From Tieghemiomyces parasiticus (taxonomy: Eukaryota; Kickxellomycota; Dimargaritomycetes; Dimargaritales; Dimargaritaceae), in the NCBI GenBank assembly GCA_027575765.1, contig JANBPT010000067.1:21541-85540 (forward strand): DNA of 64,000 nucleotides, read 5' to 3'. This document shows, piece after piece, positions 21,179 through 33,537 of this stretch. A program made the translations under genes and the position numbers. Each line of letters begins with the position of its first letter. Position 1 is the stretch's first letter. The notes under the pieces are model-generated. The model searched no databases, was not told the origin of the DNA, and worked only from the letters and a program-made list of their open reading frames with translations.

Positions 21179-24100
21179 ATGGAACCCAAAGACGCGGCGG
21201 CCCTACCGGGCGCCGACCACATCAACGTGACGGTCCGGTTACGCCCACTGAACGCCCGCGAATTGCGTGCCCCTGGAACCCAGAACGCCTGGTCGGTACA
21301 GAACGACACTCTCACCCAGCTCCATACCCACGCTCCCGGTCGGACCTCACTGGGCAACTCCTTCACATTTGATCACGTCTTCGACCCTGACCGGACCACC
21401 CGTGAGGTGTTTGACGGGGTCGCCCAGGACATCATCCACTGTGCCATGGACGGGTTCAATGGAACCATATTCGCCTACGGTCAGACCTCCTCGGGCAAGA
21501 CCCACACTATGTACGGTATCCCCGAGGAGCCCGGTATCATCGACCTGTCACTCCGTCGCATCTTCGAACGCATCGAGCAGACCCCAGATCGCGAGTATCT
21601 TTTGCGAGTCTCGTTCTTGGAGATTTATAACGAGGTTATCACGGACCTCCTTAACCCGCACAAGACACACCTCCGCATCCATGAGCACCCTACCCGCGGC
21701 ATCTTCGTGGGCGACCTCACTGAGAACATCGTCATGTCCGTCCATGACGTGCGCCAACTGTTAGCCCAGGGTGACCGTAACCGCCACGTTGGTGAGACCA
21801 ACATGAACGACCGCAGTAGCCGGTCGCACACCATCTTTCGTATGGTCATTGAGAGCCGCGAACGCAGTGTCGAGGACTGTCATGGAGATACCGCGAACGC
21901 TCAGGGATCTCCCGCGACCTATACTGGGGCGGTTAAGGTGTCGTGCCTCAACCTGGTGGATCTGGCCGGGTCTGAACGGGTGGCACACACCGGCGCCGAG
22001 GGAGTCCGCCTCCGCGAGGGCGCCCACATCAATCGCAGCCTACTCACTCTAGGAACCGTCATCGCCAAGCTCACCGACACGGAGGTCGACCGTGCCACCC
22101 TCCATATCCCGTACCGCGACTCCAAATTGACGCGCATCCTCGAACCGTCCCTGGGCGGGAACGCCAAGACGGCCATCGTGTGCACGATTACGCCGGCCTC
22201 CACCCACGTCGAGGAGACGCTCAGCACACTGAAATTCGCCAGTCGGGCCAAGCATGTGTGTAATAAGCCCGAGATCAACGAGGAGCTCACTGGGGAGGCG
22301 CTCCTACGGGTGTACCACAAAGAGATCTCGGAACTCAAGAAGAAGCTGGACGAGTACCGTGCTATGAACGGACCCCGCGAGATCGAGAAGCTTACTCACC
22401 AGAAACTGCAAATTGAGGAGTACAATGAGGTTATCCGCCGGCAGCTACGGGAGAAGGAGGACGAGGAAAACCGATTGCGGAAACACTACGAGGAACTCAA
22501 GATGATGATCATAGATTCATCGCGACTTCGGAGTCCAGAACCCGCCGCCGCCGCCGCCGCCGGGCGTAAAATTCGGCGCCAGACGTGGTTCCCCGGTACC
22601 AAAGGCAATCTCGTAGAGTACCAGGTCGCCGTGGCCACGGCCACCGAGGCCGCTGTCGCCCCAACCCACGGCAGCGACGGCAGCGGGCCATCTACCCCGA
22701 CCGCTCACGGGCTGAACGCTCTGCGCAGTGCCACCGGGGGACCCCCCAAGCGCCGGGCCAGCGAGATGGACCCGAGCGATGACGAAGCCCCGGGGAATAA
22801 TCACGACGGCGACGGAGCCCATACCGTCCCGTTGCCCCCGCTCAGCCAGCACCCCAACACGTTCGCCACCATCGTGGAGCAGCAAAAAGCGCTGACTGCG
22901 CTGCAGGCCGAGGTCCTCCAGGCCCGGTCCCGCGGGGACGACGACCGAGCCGCCCTGGCTACCCTGGAGCGAGAGAAGGCACGTCTTCTGGAGGGGATCC
23001 GCACCCTGGTCAATGGAACCGAGTCAGCCGGCACCGATCCTACGGCCAACCGCGTTGACCTGCCTAACGAGCTCCAAGCGCTCTACGAGTTCATTCGCAA
23101 CTACCGCGCCGCTCTAGCCTTCACCAAGAACACCCTCAAGCGGACCGTCAAGCGCCAGCGCGAGGACCAGGATTTCAGTGAACGTGAACTAGTCGCCCTT
23201 CAAACCGCCCATGCCACGCTGCAGACCCGGTACAACACAGAGTGCGGGAAACTCACCGCCAAGTTGACCGCGCTTACCGTTAAGTACAGCGAGCTCGAAG
23301 ACCGTGGCCACATGGAAGTAGACTTGCTCAGCCAGCAGTTGGAGGACTACAAGGCCAGGCTCAAGGCGGCCAAACGCGCCGGCGTTGAGCTGGACCAGGT
23401 CCGAGCAACGCTGGCTACCCATGAGGAGCGAGCCGGTGAGTTACAAGCCGCCCTCGCGGCCGCCCAGGCCACCACCACCGAACATGATGCCGCGCACGCT
23501 GCCCAGCGGGAGGAATACGAGGCCGAGCTGGCCCTCTTGCGCACGACCGTTGATGAAGGGCGTGCCCGCATCGCCACCCTCGAGGCCGAGCGAGTCGACC
23601 GCAACCGATGCCTGGCCGACCATGCTGCAGCCACCGGCCCTCTTCGTACGGCCCTCCACGCCTTACAGACGGATTATGCGGCCCTGGAGGCGTTTGCGCA
23701 GGAAATCATACGCGAGAGCCGTGTGGCAGTCGCTGCCCTGGGTGCAGAGCTATCCGCCAGTCGCGCCGACCAGGTCGCAGTTGAGGCCGCCCGCGTGCAA
23801 ATCCAGAGTGAGTTGGACGCTGCGCTGGTCCGCATTACCGAGCTAACTACAGCAATGCGGACGCGGGAAGAGACCCAGGCCAGCCAGGCGGCTGAACTCG
23901 ACCGGCTGCGAGAGGCAGTCCAGGCGGCCACCGAGGCCCTAGTTGGGACCCAGGACGCACATACCGCCGCTCTGGACCACCTGAGGGGCGAACTGGCCGT
24001 AGCCCGCACCACCGCGGCTCATGACGTTGATAGGCTCACCTCCGAGCTCGAGAGCACGACTGCCCGATTCCAAGAAGAACTGGCCGCCATGACGGCTACC

Positions 24101-27100
24101 GTGGCTGAACAGCAGACTGCCCTCGACCGCGCCCAGGCTGACCGCACTACCCAGTCGACTGCGGTCGCCACGGAGGAACTGACAGCCCTGAAATCGCGAC
24201 TAGAGACCACACTGGCCGAATTCGCCGCGTTCCGTACCGGAGCCGCTGAGGAGGCGTGCGACAAGACAACCATGATTCACGAGCTCCGCGAGGCGCTGAC
24301 GGCTGACCGCCGCACCCTTCACGAGCAGCGCCAGCGCGAAGAGACCCTCACCAGTCAGCTTGACCAGATGACCACGGCCATGGTCCAGTGCGAGGCGGAA
24401 CTCACGCAACGGCTGGAGGCCGTCCTAAGCTGCTCAACAACTCTGGAGTCTGAGCTGCAGCAGCTCCGCGATGACTACGACACGTTAACCACTAGTCATC
24501 AGGAGCTGCAGGAGCAGGAGTGCCAGACCGCCGAGATCCTGGAGGCTTGGCGTGAGGAGACTGAGAGCACTGAAGTCGATCTGCGCAACACGCTGGCCGA
24601 CCGCGAGGCCACAGTACTCGACCTGGCCGCCCAGCTCGCCCAAGTGAAGGAGACGGAGACCGGTTTGCGCGAGCAATGCAACACGTTGACCGAACGGCTG
24701 ACCGCTACGGCGATGGAAGTTGATACGGCCCGCACTGAGACCCAGGAGGCTCGTGAGGCCCACATACAGCTGCAAGCCGAGCGCAAGAACACCCTAGCTG
24801 GCCTCCAGGCAGAACTAGGGACCTTGGAAAGTGCTGTACGCGAAAGCACCGAGGCGATGATCAGGCTTCAAACTGAGCGCGATACCGACCGGGCCGATCG
24901 AGACCGTGCCATGCTGGCCTGTCAGGACCAGGCAGTCATTTGCGCTAACCATACCGCGGCCCTGGCCCGTGTTAAGGCCACTCTAACTGACGAAAAGTCC
25001 GCCGCCGAGCGTCGCATGGCTGAACTTAATGCCCAGCTGGCCACCCTGCGGGACGAGCTGGCAACTCAAACCGCCACCCTCCGCAGCCCAGAGGACACCG
25101 CTTATGAGCAGGCCCGCCTCGAGGCCCTCACCACCCAGCTGGCGACCCAGACCATGGAGCTTGACGAGGCCCGCACGCTCACTAGCCGCCTGGAGGCCGT
25201 CAAGGCCGAGCTGGAGGCCAAGGTGGCCGCTCATGAGCAGCAGCAAATCGAACTGGTCACCCTATCCTCCGCCCGTATCGACGAACTTATCGTTAAGGGT
25301 GAAGCCCTGCAAACGGAGCTCCTCGCAGCCTATACTGCAGCCGAAGAGCACCGGGTCCAGGTGAACCAACTGACGAGCGAGCTCGCTGAAGCCCACCGCG
25401 AGCGTGACGCGGCACAGTCTGAACTCCAACAGCTCCGCGATGACGCGGTTCAGGGTCAGGTTGCCCTCGATGAATCCCGGACTCACCTCCAGGCCGCTTT
25501 GCGGGACGCCGAAAGTCACTTGGCTGCCGAACGGGAACGCTACACCGCCATGGTCGCCCGGCACGCTAGTGTCGAATCTTTGGCCGCCGAACGTGCCCTG
25601 GAACTCGAGCAGCTACAAAGTGAACTTTTGGCAGCACGGGCCGCCCACGCAAGTGCCGTAGTAGAGATTGAGACGGTTCGTGGGGAATTAACCACCTTTC
25701 AGGCCGAAGAGGCCCGCAGCCGGTCAGAGGCCGAGATAGAAATGACGGCCCGGTTGGAAGCTCTCCAGGCCCAAACTAATGAACAGGACGCCGCCTTGGC
25801 CGAACTGCAAGCCGAGCGTGACGCCTCCCAATGTCGCATCACGGAAGGAGAGGCCCGCCTTACGGATCTGACTACCCAGCTCGCCGCCAACGAAGATATC
25901 CGAAACCAGCTCGAAGCCAAGCTGGCCGAGCTGCAGGCTACTTTCGACGGACAGATCGAGGCCCAGACTACCACGATTGCTGAGCTCCAAACCCGGCTGG
26001 TTGACCACGAAGCCGCGGCGGCCGATCATGCCGCGCGCAGTGCCGAGTATGAAGCCCAAGCCAACGATCTCCGACTCCAGATGACCACGATGAGGGCACA
26101 GCATGCCGAAGCCCTTGCGACTGTCGAGCAACAGGCCGCGGAGACCCGACTCGCCCTCGAAGCCCAGTTGACCAGCTATATCGGGACGGCCGAGTCCCAC
26201 GATGCTGAGGTTGCCCAGCTGCGGGCCACTGCCGAGCGGCTTGAGGCCGAGCGGGATGCTCTTCACCGATCCGTCGCCGACGGGGAGACGGCCATCAAAG
26301 CGCTCAAGGTTTCCAAAGTGGAGGTGCGCACCCAACTGTTTGAGCTCACCGAGAAAATTCGCACTGCCAAGTCTGAGCGAAAGGAACTGACCAAACAGGT
26401 TGCTGAGCTCAAGAGCGAGGAAGCCATCCGTAAGGTAAGTATTTTGAGGGCCTGGTTCTCGCTTTGCTATCATGAATCAGTGTGGTTTAGGGCGCCTTGG
26501 CACATCACCGCTATTTAATGACAGAAGATGTGATCACTAACTTATTCCTACTCCCTTCCCCTTCCTTTGTTGCGTCACTGACCCACCACAGCAACAAATT
26601 GACCACCAGAAGGCGGAGCTCGAAAAGTGGAAGCTGGCCTACCGCCATGAACAAAAGAAGACGCGCAAGCTGGCGGCCGAATACGAGGCCCGTTTCCGGG
26701 AACTTCAGTCGACGGTACAGGGAAAGCAGCAGCAGCTCATGGATCTTCAACAGCTACTGCAGCAACGCGAGGGCGAAGCCGAGCAGGCCAACCGCAAATT
26801 GGCCCAGGCTGAACAGGAGGCGGCGGCAGCGGGTTCCAACTCCCACGCCACCCATGGTATGAGCGGCGGGCGTGGTGAAGCCCTGGCGGCGGAACTCGAT
26901 GCCAACAACGATACGCTGGACCACCGCCAAGCGCTTACGCTCACCTTCCAGCAGGAGATCGCTACCCTTCAACGCGAAAACCAGCGACTGAAGCAGGAAT
27001 ACCGAACCCTCATGCTCGCCAAGAACAACGAGATCACCAAGACTCGGCAGCTTACCTCGAGTATCCACGAGCTGCAAACCGACAATGACCGGTTGCGCAA

Positions 27101-27500
27101 GGAAGTGGAACGTCTCGGCGCGCAATTGGCCACCGCGCAGAAGGCCGGTAATAATGGTCTACATGGCGTGCCAACCAAGACGCCACTCCGGCCGAGTACG
27201 CAACTTAACGGGCAGCAGACATCGCTCGTCGACGGTGGGGTCCCGTTTGACGCCAAGCTCATGGCTGCTGCGGCGGCGGCTGGACCGCCCCCATCGACGA
27301 TTAAACGGGTCTCTACCCGATCTCGCGTGGGTGCCGGGATCGATGAAAACGGCTTGGCTAAGGTCAATGCCAGTGCCGCTGCCAACCCGGCTGGCGCCAA
27401 CGTCCCGCGGTCCGTACGTCCGAGACGCAGTCGCGTGGCGCCGATCGGCGGTTCAGTCACTCCTGCGCCGGTCGATAACGATGAGTGTAAGCAACAGTAA
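21179..27500 (+). CDS. Kinesin-7 family motor, CENP-E-like, 2,054 residues
   Basis: Exons 21179-26434 and 26592-27500; the 157-nt intron has a GTAAGT donor and CAG acceptor in phase 0. The N-terminal motor (about 14-365) has the P-loop GQTSSGKT (101-108), switch I N-x3-SSRSH (210-217) and switch II DLAGSE (261-266). The neck following the motor (INEEL-x-GEALLR-x-Y-x-KEI, about 366-384) resembles CENP-E. An Ala-run linker lies near residue 455. Almost all the rest (about 700-1930) is Ala/Glu/Leu/Thr-rich coiled coil, and the last about 100 residues are basic and Pro/Ser-rich, a possible second microtubule-binding tail. Such a motor would walk to microtubule plus ends, by analogy at kinetochores or in long-range plus-end transport. 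I chose the ATG at 21179 because the frame's more 5' start is TTG. Yeast kinesin-7 proteins (Kip2, Tea2) are much shorter. Confidence 0.93.
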
Positions 27501-28013
27501 TCTTTATATATATATATATATTTAGGATTATTTAAGACTTGCTGCCACAGTCGGTTTTTTTTTTTTTTTCAATTACCTCCCGTCCCTACCAAATTTGTTA
27601 CGATCCCCTCCTACTCCGTGTTTCCACAGTACACCCGGAGCGGGTGAATGGCTGTAAATGTCCTGCCCCGTAATGTCCAGTGTCCTCCCAACCCACATCT
27701 TTGATCTGTCTTTGGAATTTTCGTCGACTGGCCCCGGCCGTCATGTTTACCTCGCAGTCATCTTCCTCACAATTTACACGTTTTAGGCTTCCTCGCACTG
27801 TATTCCACGTCCGCCCGTCTCCTGCCTATAACCGGCGCTAGTTTTAATACGCATGTTACCTCGCACCCCTCACCCCTAATCTTTAGTCCATTTTTCACCA
27901 CGGCTAGCAAAGAACAATGTTTTTTATAAAAATAATAATTCCCATTTTATATGAGACTGTTTTCAGACATCATTCATACCTGTCACGACATTACCCGGAC
28001 GTGCTCACCCGTT
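27501..28013. other. Convergent 3' flanks with TA and T15 tracts
   Basis: Short intergenic space between the kinesin (+) and PanK-DUF89 (-) stop codons. It starts with a (TA)n tract at 27505-27521 and contains T15 at 27555-27569. No gene seen. Confidence 0.7.
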
Positions 28014-30908
28014 CTAGTTATTCTTCGGTTCCCGGAATTCGTGCTTGGGCTCCTCGAAAATGCAGATGGCGTCGTATAGCTCGGCTCCAAGGGTATGCGC
28101 AGTCACGTCGTTCTTGAAGACGGCCAATTTAAGCGAATCGCAGTTGAACTGTGCCCGGAAGTTAGTATGGATGGCACGGCCCATTCCTTCCAGGATCACC
28201 AAGTCCACGTCATGACAGGCTGCCACCAGGGCCTCATCCAGGCGGGATAGGTCCAGACAGGGCGTGGCGTTGCCAGTGCCCATAATCCGGATGATCTCGT
28301 TATCCAGGTGGGCGCCGAGGGTCGGTACGAAATCGCGGGCGCGGTCCAGAGTCTCTCGGAGTTCATAGTCCGTCACGTCATTGACGGCCGGATGAGAATT
28401 GCAGGCCACAATAACCCGTGTGCCGTGATTGGCCAGGTGGAGGACGAACGGGAGGATGCCCAGGACGATATCAGCTCCGCTGTTATCAACAAATACCACA
28501 GCCTGACGGTACTGCGGCGCCCCGCCTTCGTTGGGGGTGGGGGTCAGCCACTTGGTGATGAAGGCGTCGCGGTTATCGTACAGGGCATGGCGGCGGACCT
28601 TGGCGCGTGCCGAATCAAAGTCAAGTTCACCGCTGTTGATCAGGTCCACGATGGCGTTGGACCCCCAGTCAAACATATTGCCGGCCAGTACATTCTCAAT
28701 CAAGATGTGGAGGCGGGCAGCTGGATCGGTGACCGGCGCGAGGTCGGCAAGCAGTTTAGGCAAGGTCTGGAGAGCGGCGGTGGTTTCGGCGGCCTTGATA
28801 TCGGCAAAGATATCGCGGAAGCCAACCTCCTGAAGACACTGCTCGCGGAGGGCCATGAGGTGCCGGATGGTAATGGGGCCATAGGCCAGGGGTTGCTGGC
28901 GGAGCCGTTGAAGGTGGGCACGGTAAAGACGGTCAAACCGGTCGGCCTTGGCAACGGCCTCGGTATCGCCGAGGGCCATCGCCGATTCGGCGGCCAGGGT
29001 TTTCAGGTGGGGCTGGCGCCGGTTGAGCAGGTCAATCCAGTACGCGTGGGCCGTGGGTGGCGTGAGATCTGTTGTGTCAGGCCGGTACGCCGAGGCGCTG
29101 GCCAGCCGCGGGAAGGGCTGCAGAGCGGCGGGGGCTTGGTCAAGGGACCCATAGGCGCTGAGTGAGCTGTCGACGATGGTCCGGGAGATGGTGAAATTTT
29201 CGTAGAATGAGCCGGCGCGGGATTTGCGGTCGCGCCGTTGCAGGTACGCGCCCATGGCGCCCAGGTATCCCTCATGGCGTAGGAACAGGGCCTCCATGGT
29301 GGCCTTGGACCAAAATCTAATGGCATAGGACAGGGTATGCATGGTATCCGGGTGGCCCTGAATAAAGGATCCGCCAAAGTAGATACGCGAGATGCCGTGG
29401 ATACGGGCGTTGAGATAGGCAATCTGTCCGATATTGTTGCTCACCATGTACAGGAGGGATCGCGAGATGTCGCTGTCATTAAAATTAGCCTCCTGGGCCA
29501 GTTTCTTGCGGAACACTTTGCCCATGCTGGACGCAATGGTGGTGGACTTAAGCCCGATCTTGTCGTACCCGGCGCCGTAGATGTCGCCCACCAACATGTC
29601 CACGTTACGGTTATCACCGGCCTTGCTGAGCTCCAACATTTCGTCAAAGGTGCGCGCCTTGGTCAGGAGGGTCAGCAGGCCCCACAGAGTCCCGCCGCCC
29701 AGCGACGTCCCGCTGATGCGCTCGTACTGGTCGTTGGCCACCACCTTAAGAATACTCACGCCGGAGCCAATGTTCACCAGCATATACGGGAAGAGTTCGG
29801 CGGGTGTCGTCTGGAAGCACATGGGGGCTTCCTGTGAATAGGTGAAGACCTCGTCGGGCACCTTGGTGATGAAGAAATTGAGGCCTGGAAAAGACAGTGG
29901 AAGGTCCGAGAGGTGGTGAGTAGCAAGGCTGTTAACGTGGGGTATGCACCGCAGAGAGGAGGATGCTCCAATTACCATGGGGTGACAAGGTCGAGCCCGG
30001 TGTAACGTACCGCGCCCTAACACTTACCAGTCACCAGACAGCCCATCTCGTCTTCCTTCTGCAGAATTACGCCCAGACGCTCCACGAACAGCTTGTGGAA
30101 GAGGTGGGCGCCCCCGCCGGTAGCCTTGATGATGTGACGGGGCAGCGGCCGGTTCTCCTTGTCCGTCTGGCTCGTTTCCCGGGGAGGGGACCCGTCCGCT
30201 GCCTCCGCTTCAGCAACAGCAGGCACTGTCAGCTCGGACGGCCCCAAAGGGAGAAGATTGGGGTGCACGGGACTACTGGGACTACTAGGCACGGATCCCG
30301 CGGCGGGGTCTTTACTTCTTCGGGATACCGACGGGGTCAAGCTCGGTGACGAACTGGCGCTGTCCCAGTGCTTAAGCAGCTGGCCGATGAAGTCGATGCA
30401 CTGGTCGATGTGGTCCGTTTCGAACCACGTGAAGTTAAGGCGACCACCCGGCGAACTGGGGTGCCGGGAGAAGTAGATTACTTTTGTCAGCGAGCCACCA
30501 ATCTGAGGGAATGGTTATGAGGTGGATAAGGATGAAGGGCAGGGGAGAGGGGGTTGGTCGGTTAGCCCAAGGCGACTCCTAAAGCCCTGGGGCACTGCCA
30601 GGACGTGCCTGTAATGGCGGTAGCCACGCAGGTATATTGACTGCTAAAGGCGGTCAGGTGGAGCGGGGACGTATGCCGTGCCGCACCTATTCCTTCGGAC
30701 ACTGAGGGTTGCTCACTGTACCGAGATACTCGACTTCCGCTCTGCCCTAGAATACAGAGGCACTTACGTCCACAGCAATACGGGGACTACGCTCAGGCTG
30801 GTCGGGCAGACTGATGTGGTGGCTGCCATTCGGGGTGTGGACCTGTTCGTCGGCGTCATCGGTGCCCTTAACCGGGGACAGGGGTTTGACAGGCTTGGGT
30901 TCCGCCAT
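28014..30908 (-). CDS. Pantothenate kinase fused to DUF89 phosphatase (PANK4 type)
   Basis: Exons 30908-30768, 30502-30028 and 29884-28014; introns of 265 and 143 nt with GTAAGT donors and CAG acceptors; 828 residues. The N-terminal type II PanK domain (about 43-400) has the phosphate-binding IGGSLTK (48-54), a Ser/Pro-rich insert (about 95-165), ATGGGA (174-179) and NIGSGVS (243-249). E199 and R261 align with the catalytic Glu138 and Arg207 of human PANK3, which animal PANK4 has lost. The C-terminal DUF89 domain (about 480-820) has DNSGAD from D672, with N673, and NDVT (707-710), the metal-binding positions of 4'-phosphopantetheine phosphatase. The protein may therefore both make and remove phosphopantetheine-pathway phosphates, tuning CoA. 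It is convergent with the kinesin gene. Confidence 0.93.
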
Positions 30909-31679
30909 GTCGCCAAGTGGGGTTGTTGGAAGGGAACAGACTCGGGGCCCGGAAGAATGGTCGGTGCTAATGGGAAAGGGGGCCGTGCGGCGAATTCGGG
31001 TCAGGGGATGGGGCCAGGTGGACAATGCGAGGACCGTGGTGGGGATGGTTTGACAAGGCAAAGAAGATACGGTGCCAGAAAGTATTTAGATATGGCTAGA
31101 AAGCGGAGGACAAAAAAGCCATACGAAACGGCGGTGGTAGACGTTCGGCGGCAAGCCCTAGTCCGCTGGTCCCTGGGTGCACGCCGGCCTCCAGCCACAC
31201 GGGCGAAGGAGTTGTGAAACCAATGGACAGCTTAAGAACCGTCAGGGATCAACAGGGAACCGTTCGGGTCCAAGAGTGGGGTGAGGTGGAGACCTGGCCG
31301 TTCTCACGTTTGGAGGGATGGGTTCGCCAGGTGGAGCCATCCGCTGCCTGCGGGGCCTCGCACCCACACACGTGCAGAGAGATAAGGGTAGACCGGGCCC
31401 GGTGCTAGACCATTGGCTGGGAGCCATTAGGCTTGGGACCATACTTTAGAGGTGAGTCGTACAATCGGACTGCGGGGTCGCGATCAGGTGATGCCGTAGA
31501 GACTGCCAGCCCACCACATGCAAGCCATAGTGAGCATGAGATGTGTATCAGGCCACAGTTCCGCGGTATCCGTCCGTTTCCTCGATGCGACACATGGTGG
31601 TGCATCAACCATCATCAGCCCACCCGTTTCCTCGGTCTAGTGCAGTAAATTACAATTGAGGGCTTTATAGTAAAAAGTA
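30909..31679. other. Intergenic region upstream of PanK-DUF89
   Basis: The first 300 bp is purine-rich on +, that is pyrimidine-rich on the coding strand of PanK-DUF89, as expected for its leader. The rest holds the 3' flank of ARV1. No gene seen. Confidence 0.55.
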
Positions 31680-33096
31680 TTACTCTTCAAACGACATGTC
31701 CTCCCCCAGTGGGTCGTACGCCGGGGAAGCAGTTAGGCCGTCCATAAGCAAGTAGTAGACCGCCGTGCTCAACCACTTGGTGAGGTGCCCAATGACGACC
31801 AACAGGCTGGCCGACCAGTAGGACAAACGGAAGTAAACTGAAAACGGGAATAAGATGGTTGAAACACAGTCGAAAAGAGGCGAAGCGAATGAGGGCTTGG
31901 AGCTGAAGTAATAAGTCGAGGTCTTGGGCGACCCGACACATGGAGACCAGTAGACCTTTGTTTTATCACCCTCTTACCTGAGAGCGCCTCGGCGTTGGAG
32001 GTAAAGACCAGGACGTTCAGCATCCAAGAGTAGTGTGCCTCACTGTAATTCCAAATTACAATTAGAATTGTCAACAGTTTGCCAAACGACGACACGACCA
32101 ACGGCGAGAAGGCTGATGGTATCCTAGAAAAGAAAATGCAATAAAGCCCGGGACAAAGGGGTCAGTGGGTCAGTAATAGTCAAATTGCGGCCTGACCAAG
32201 CACGTCGGACGGCCCCCATGGTACGTTCGAGGGAATATGGCCTCAATCGGAGCAATTACAGTGCAGCCCACCCCGCCTACCTTGCTACACTTACCTTTGG
32301 AAACGACGGGACTCGGCAAACAGCCACCAGAAGGCAAACTGGACGCCAAAGTAAAAGGACAGGAATTCTTTGACCAAGCGCGGTGGTGGCCGTCACAATT
32401 AAAAGTGGATTGTAGATACGCCGTAAGGTTAGTCCAGTATCCATACGTACAGCCAATACTTCTGGCACCACTCCGACTACACCACCAAAGACTTACCGAG
32501 GACACTCATGAGTAGAATACATATGTACTGGACGTAAAAGGCCTGATTATAAAAGAAATTTGGCTGCTCCTCGATGTCCATTTTCTCGAACCGGAACCAC
32601 TTGATGTACACGTCAAACAGGATGAGAAGGATGGTAAGCTTGATGGTAGACGCCGAGGTCTCGCCCTCCTGGAAGATCTGGCGATTAAACAGCAGGTGGC
32701 GGTACACCTGCGGTTTGTGGAGCATCATGTCGATGAAGATTAGGACAGCATCGTGTTCGACATAGCGATCGGCGAACTGGTGGCACTCGGCCTAGAGGTT
32801 GGAATTGGCGATGGTTGGCCGGTGGTTGATGCATGAGGCGGCGGCCAAGTGTGTAAAGGGGCGTCGGTTAGGCGGGTATCATCAAACGCGGCGGGCTGCG
32901 CTTCCGTGGTGGAGTGGGCAGGGGATATAAAATTGGGTATGGCAAGTCTGGTGCGACCGCAAGTGAGACCGTACTCCAGCTAGGAAAGCCAGACGCGGGA
33001 ATGAGGACTTACGCACTGGGTCAGCCGGATGTTGCCTTTGCTGTACTCGGTGTAAAGGCTGGATACGGAGGAGCCGCACTCGATGCAGGTTGGCAT
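31680..33096 (-). CDS. ARV1: ARV1 family ER lipid-homeostasis protein
   Basis: Five exons: 33096-33013, 32791-32497, 32367-32295, 32123-31978 and 31837-31680, giving 251 residues with all phases consistent. The ARV1 homology domain is at the N terminus: a zinc-ribbon-like C4-x2-C7 ... C28-x2-C31, then SLYTEYSKGNIRL, FADRYVEHD and the HKPQVYRHLLFNR signature. Hydrophobic helices follow, then SSFGKLL-x-ILIVIW and VFTSN-x-EALS, typical of the family. ARV1 acts in the ER membrane in sterol and sphingolipid distribution and GPI-anchor synthesis. Exon 3 (73 nt) has a weak acceptor (32369-32368, not pyrimidine-rich). It is accepted because it restores the frame on both sides and encodes a plausible membrane helix. 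An in-frame ATG exists at 33282, but it adds sequence unlike the family. Confidence 0.9.
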
Positions 33097-33537
33097 GGTG
33101 CAATTGAGGAACTGTTGGGCATGTAGACGACGGGCGGCGGTAGGTGAGTGGATAGACGACTGTAAATTAGATGGGCGGTCCCGGTTGTAGGACCCATGGA
33201 CTATCAAGCCAAGCCAAATGCGGAATGAATTGAGCGGGGACTGGTCCCTCCTGCCCTGCTTACCATCACTGGCAATGTACATCGTTTATGCCCCGACAAA
33301 TCACGTGACCAAACAGTCCCATCGCCTGCTCTCCCCTCCCCTCACACCTCAATGTAGAGACTCGTTAGGATGCTAGCGCCACTTGGTCAATGTGGTGGAA
33401 CCTGGAGGTGCTCCGACGATCAGATCCGCGGTACCAGCCTGCCCACTAGAGGCGGGAGGTTCAGGTCACCGATTCAAACGTGTACTCATTCCTTGGAATC
33501 AAAACTAGGTCACAATCTTTAGCTTCAGCCATTCGCC
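33097..33537. promoter_or_regulatory. Divergent promoter region of ARV1 and bL34m
   Basis: A 441-bp gap lies between two head-to-head start codons. It must carry both leaders and promoters unless the ARV1 transcript starts with an additional 5' exon; a GTAAGC string on the minus strand near 33264 makes that possible. No clear TATA box seen. Confidence 0.5.

Noticed and set aside
21919..26473. Many long antisense and shifted frames within the kinesin gene, one of 249 codons
   Set aside because: They are shadows of the GC-rich, Ala/Glu/Leu-repetitive coding sequence.
32170..32505. 111-codon minus-strand frame across ARV1 intron 2 and exon 3
   Set aside because: Out of frame with the conserved ARV1 parts; the five-exon model explains the region better.
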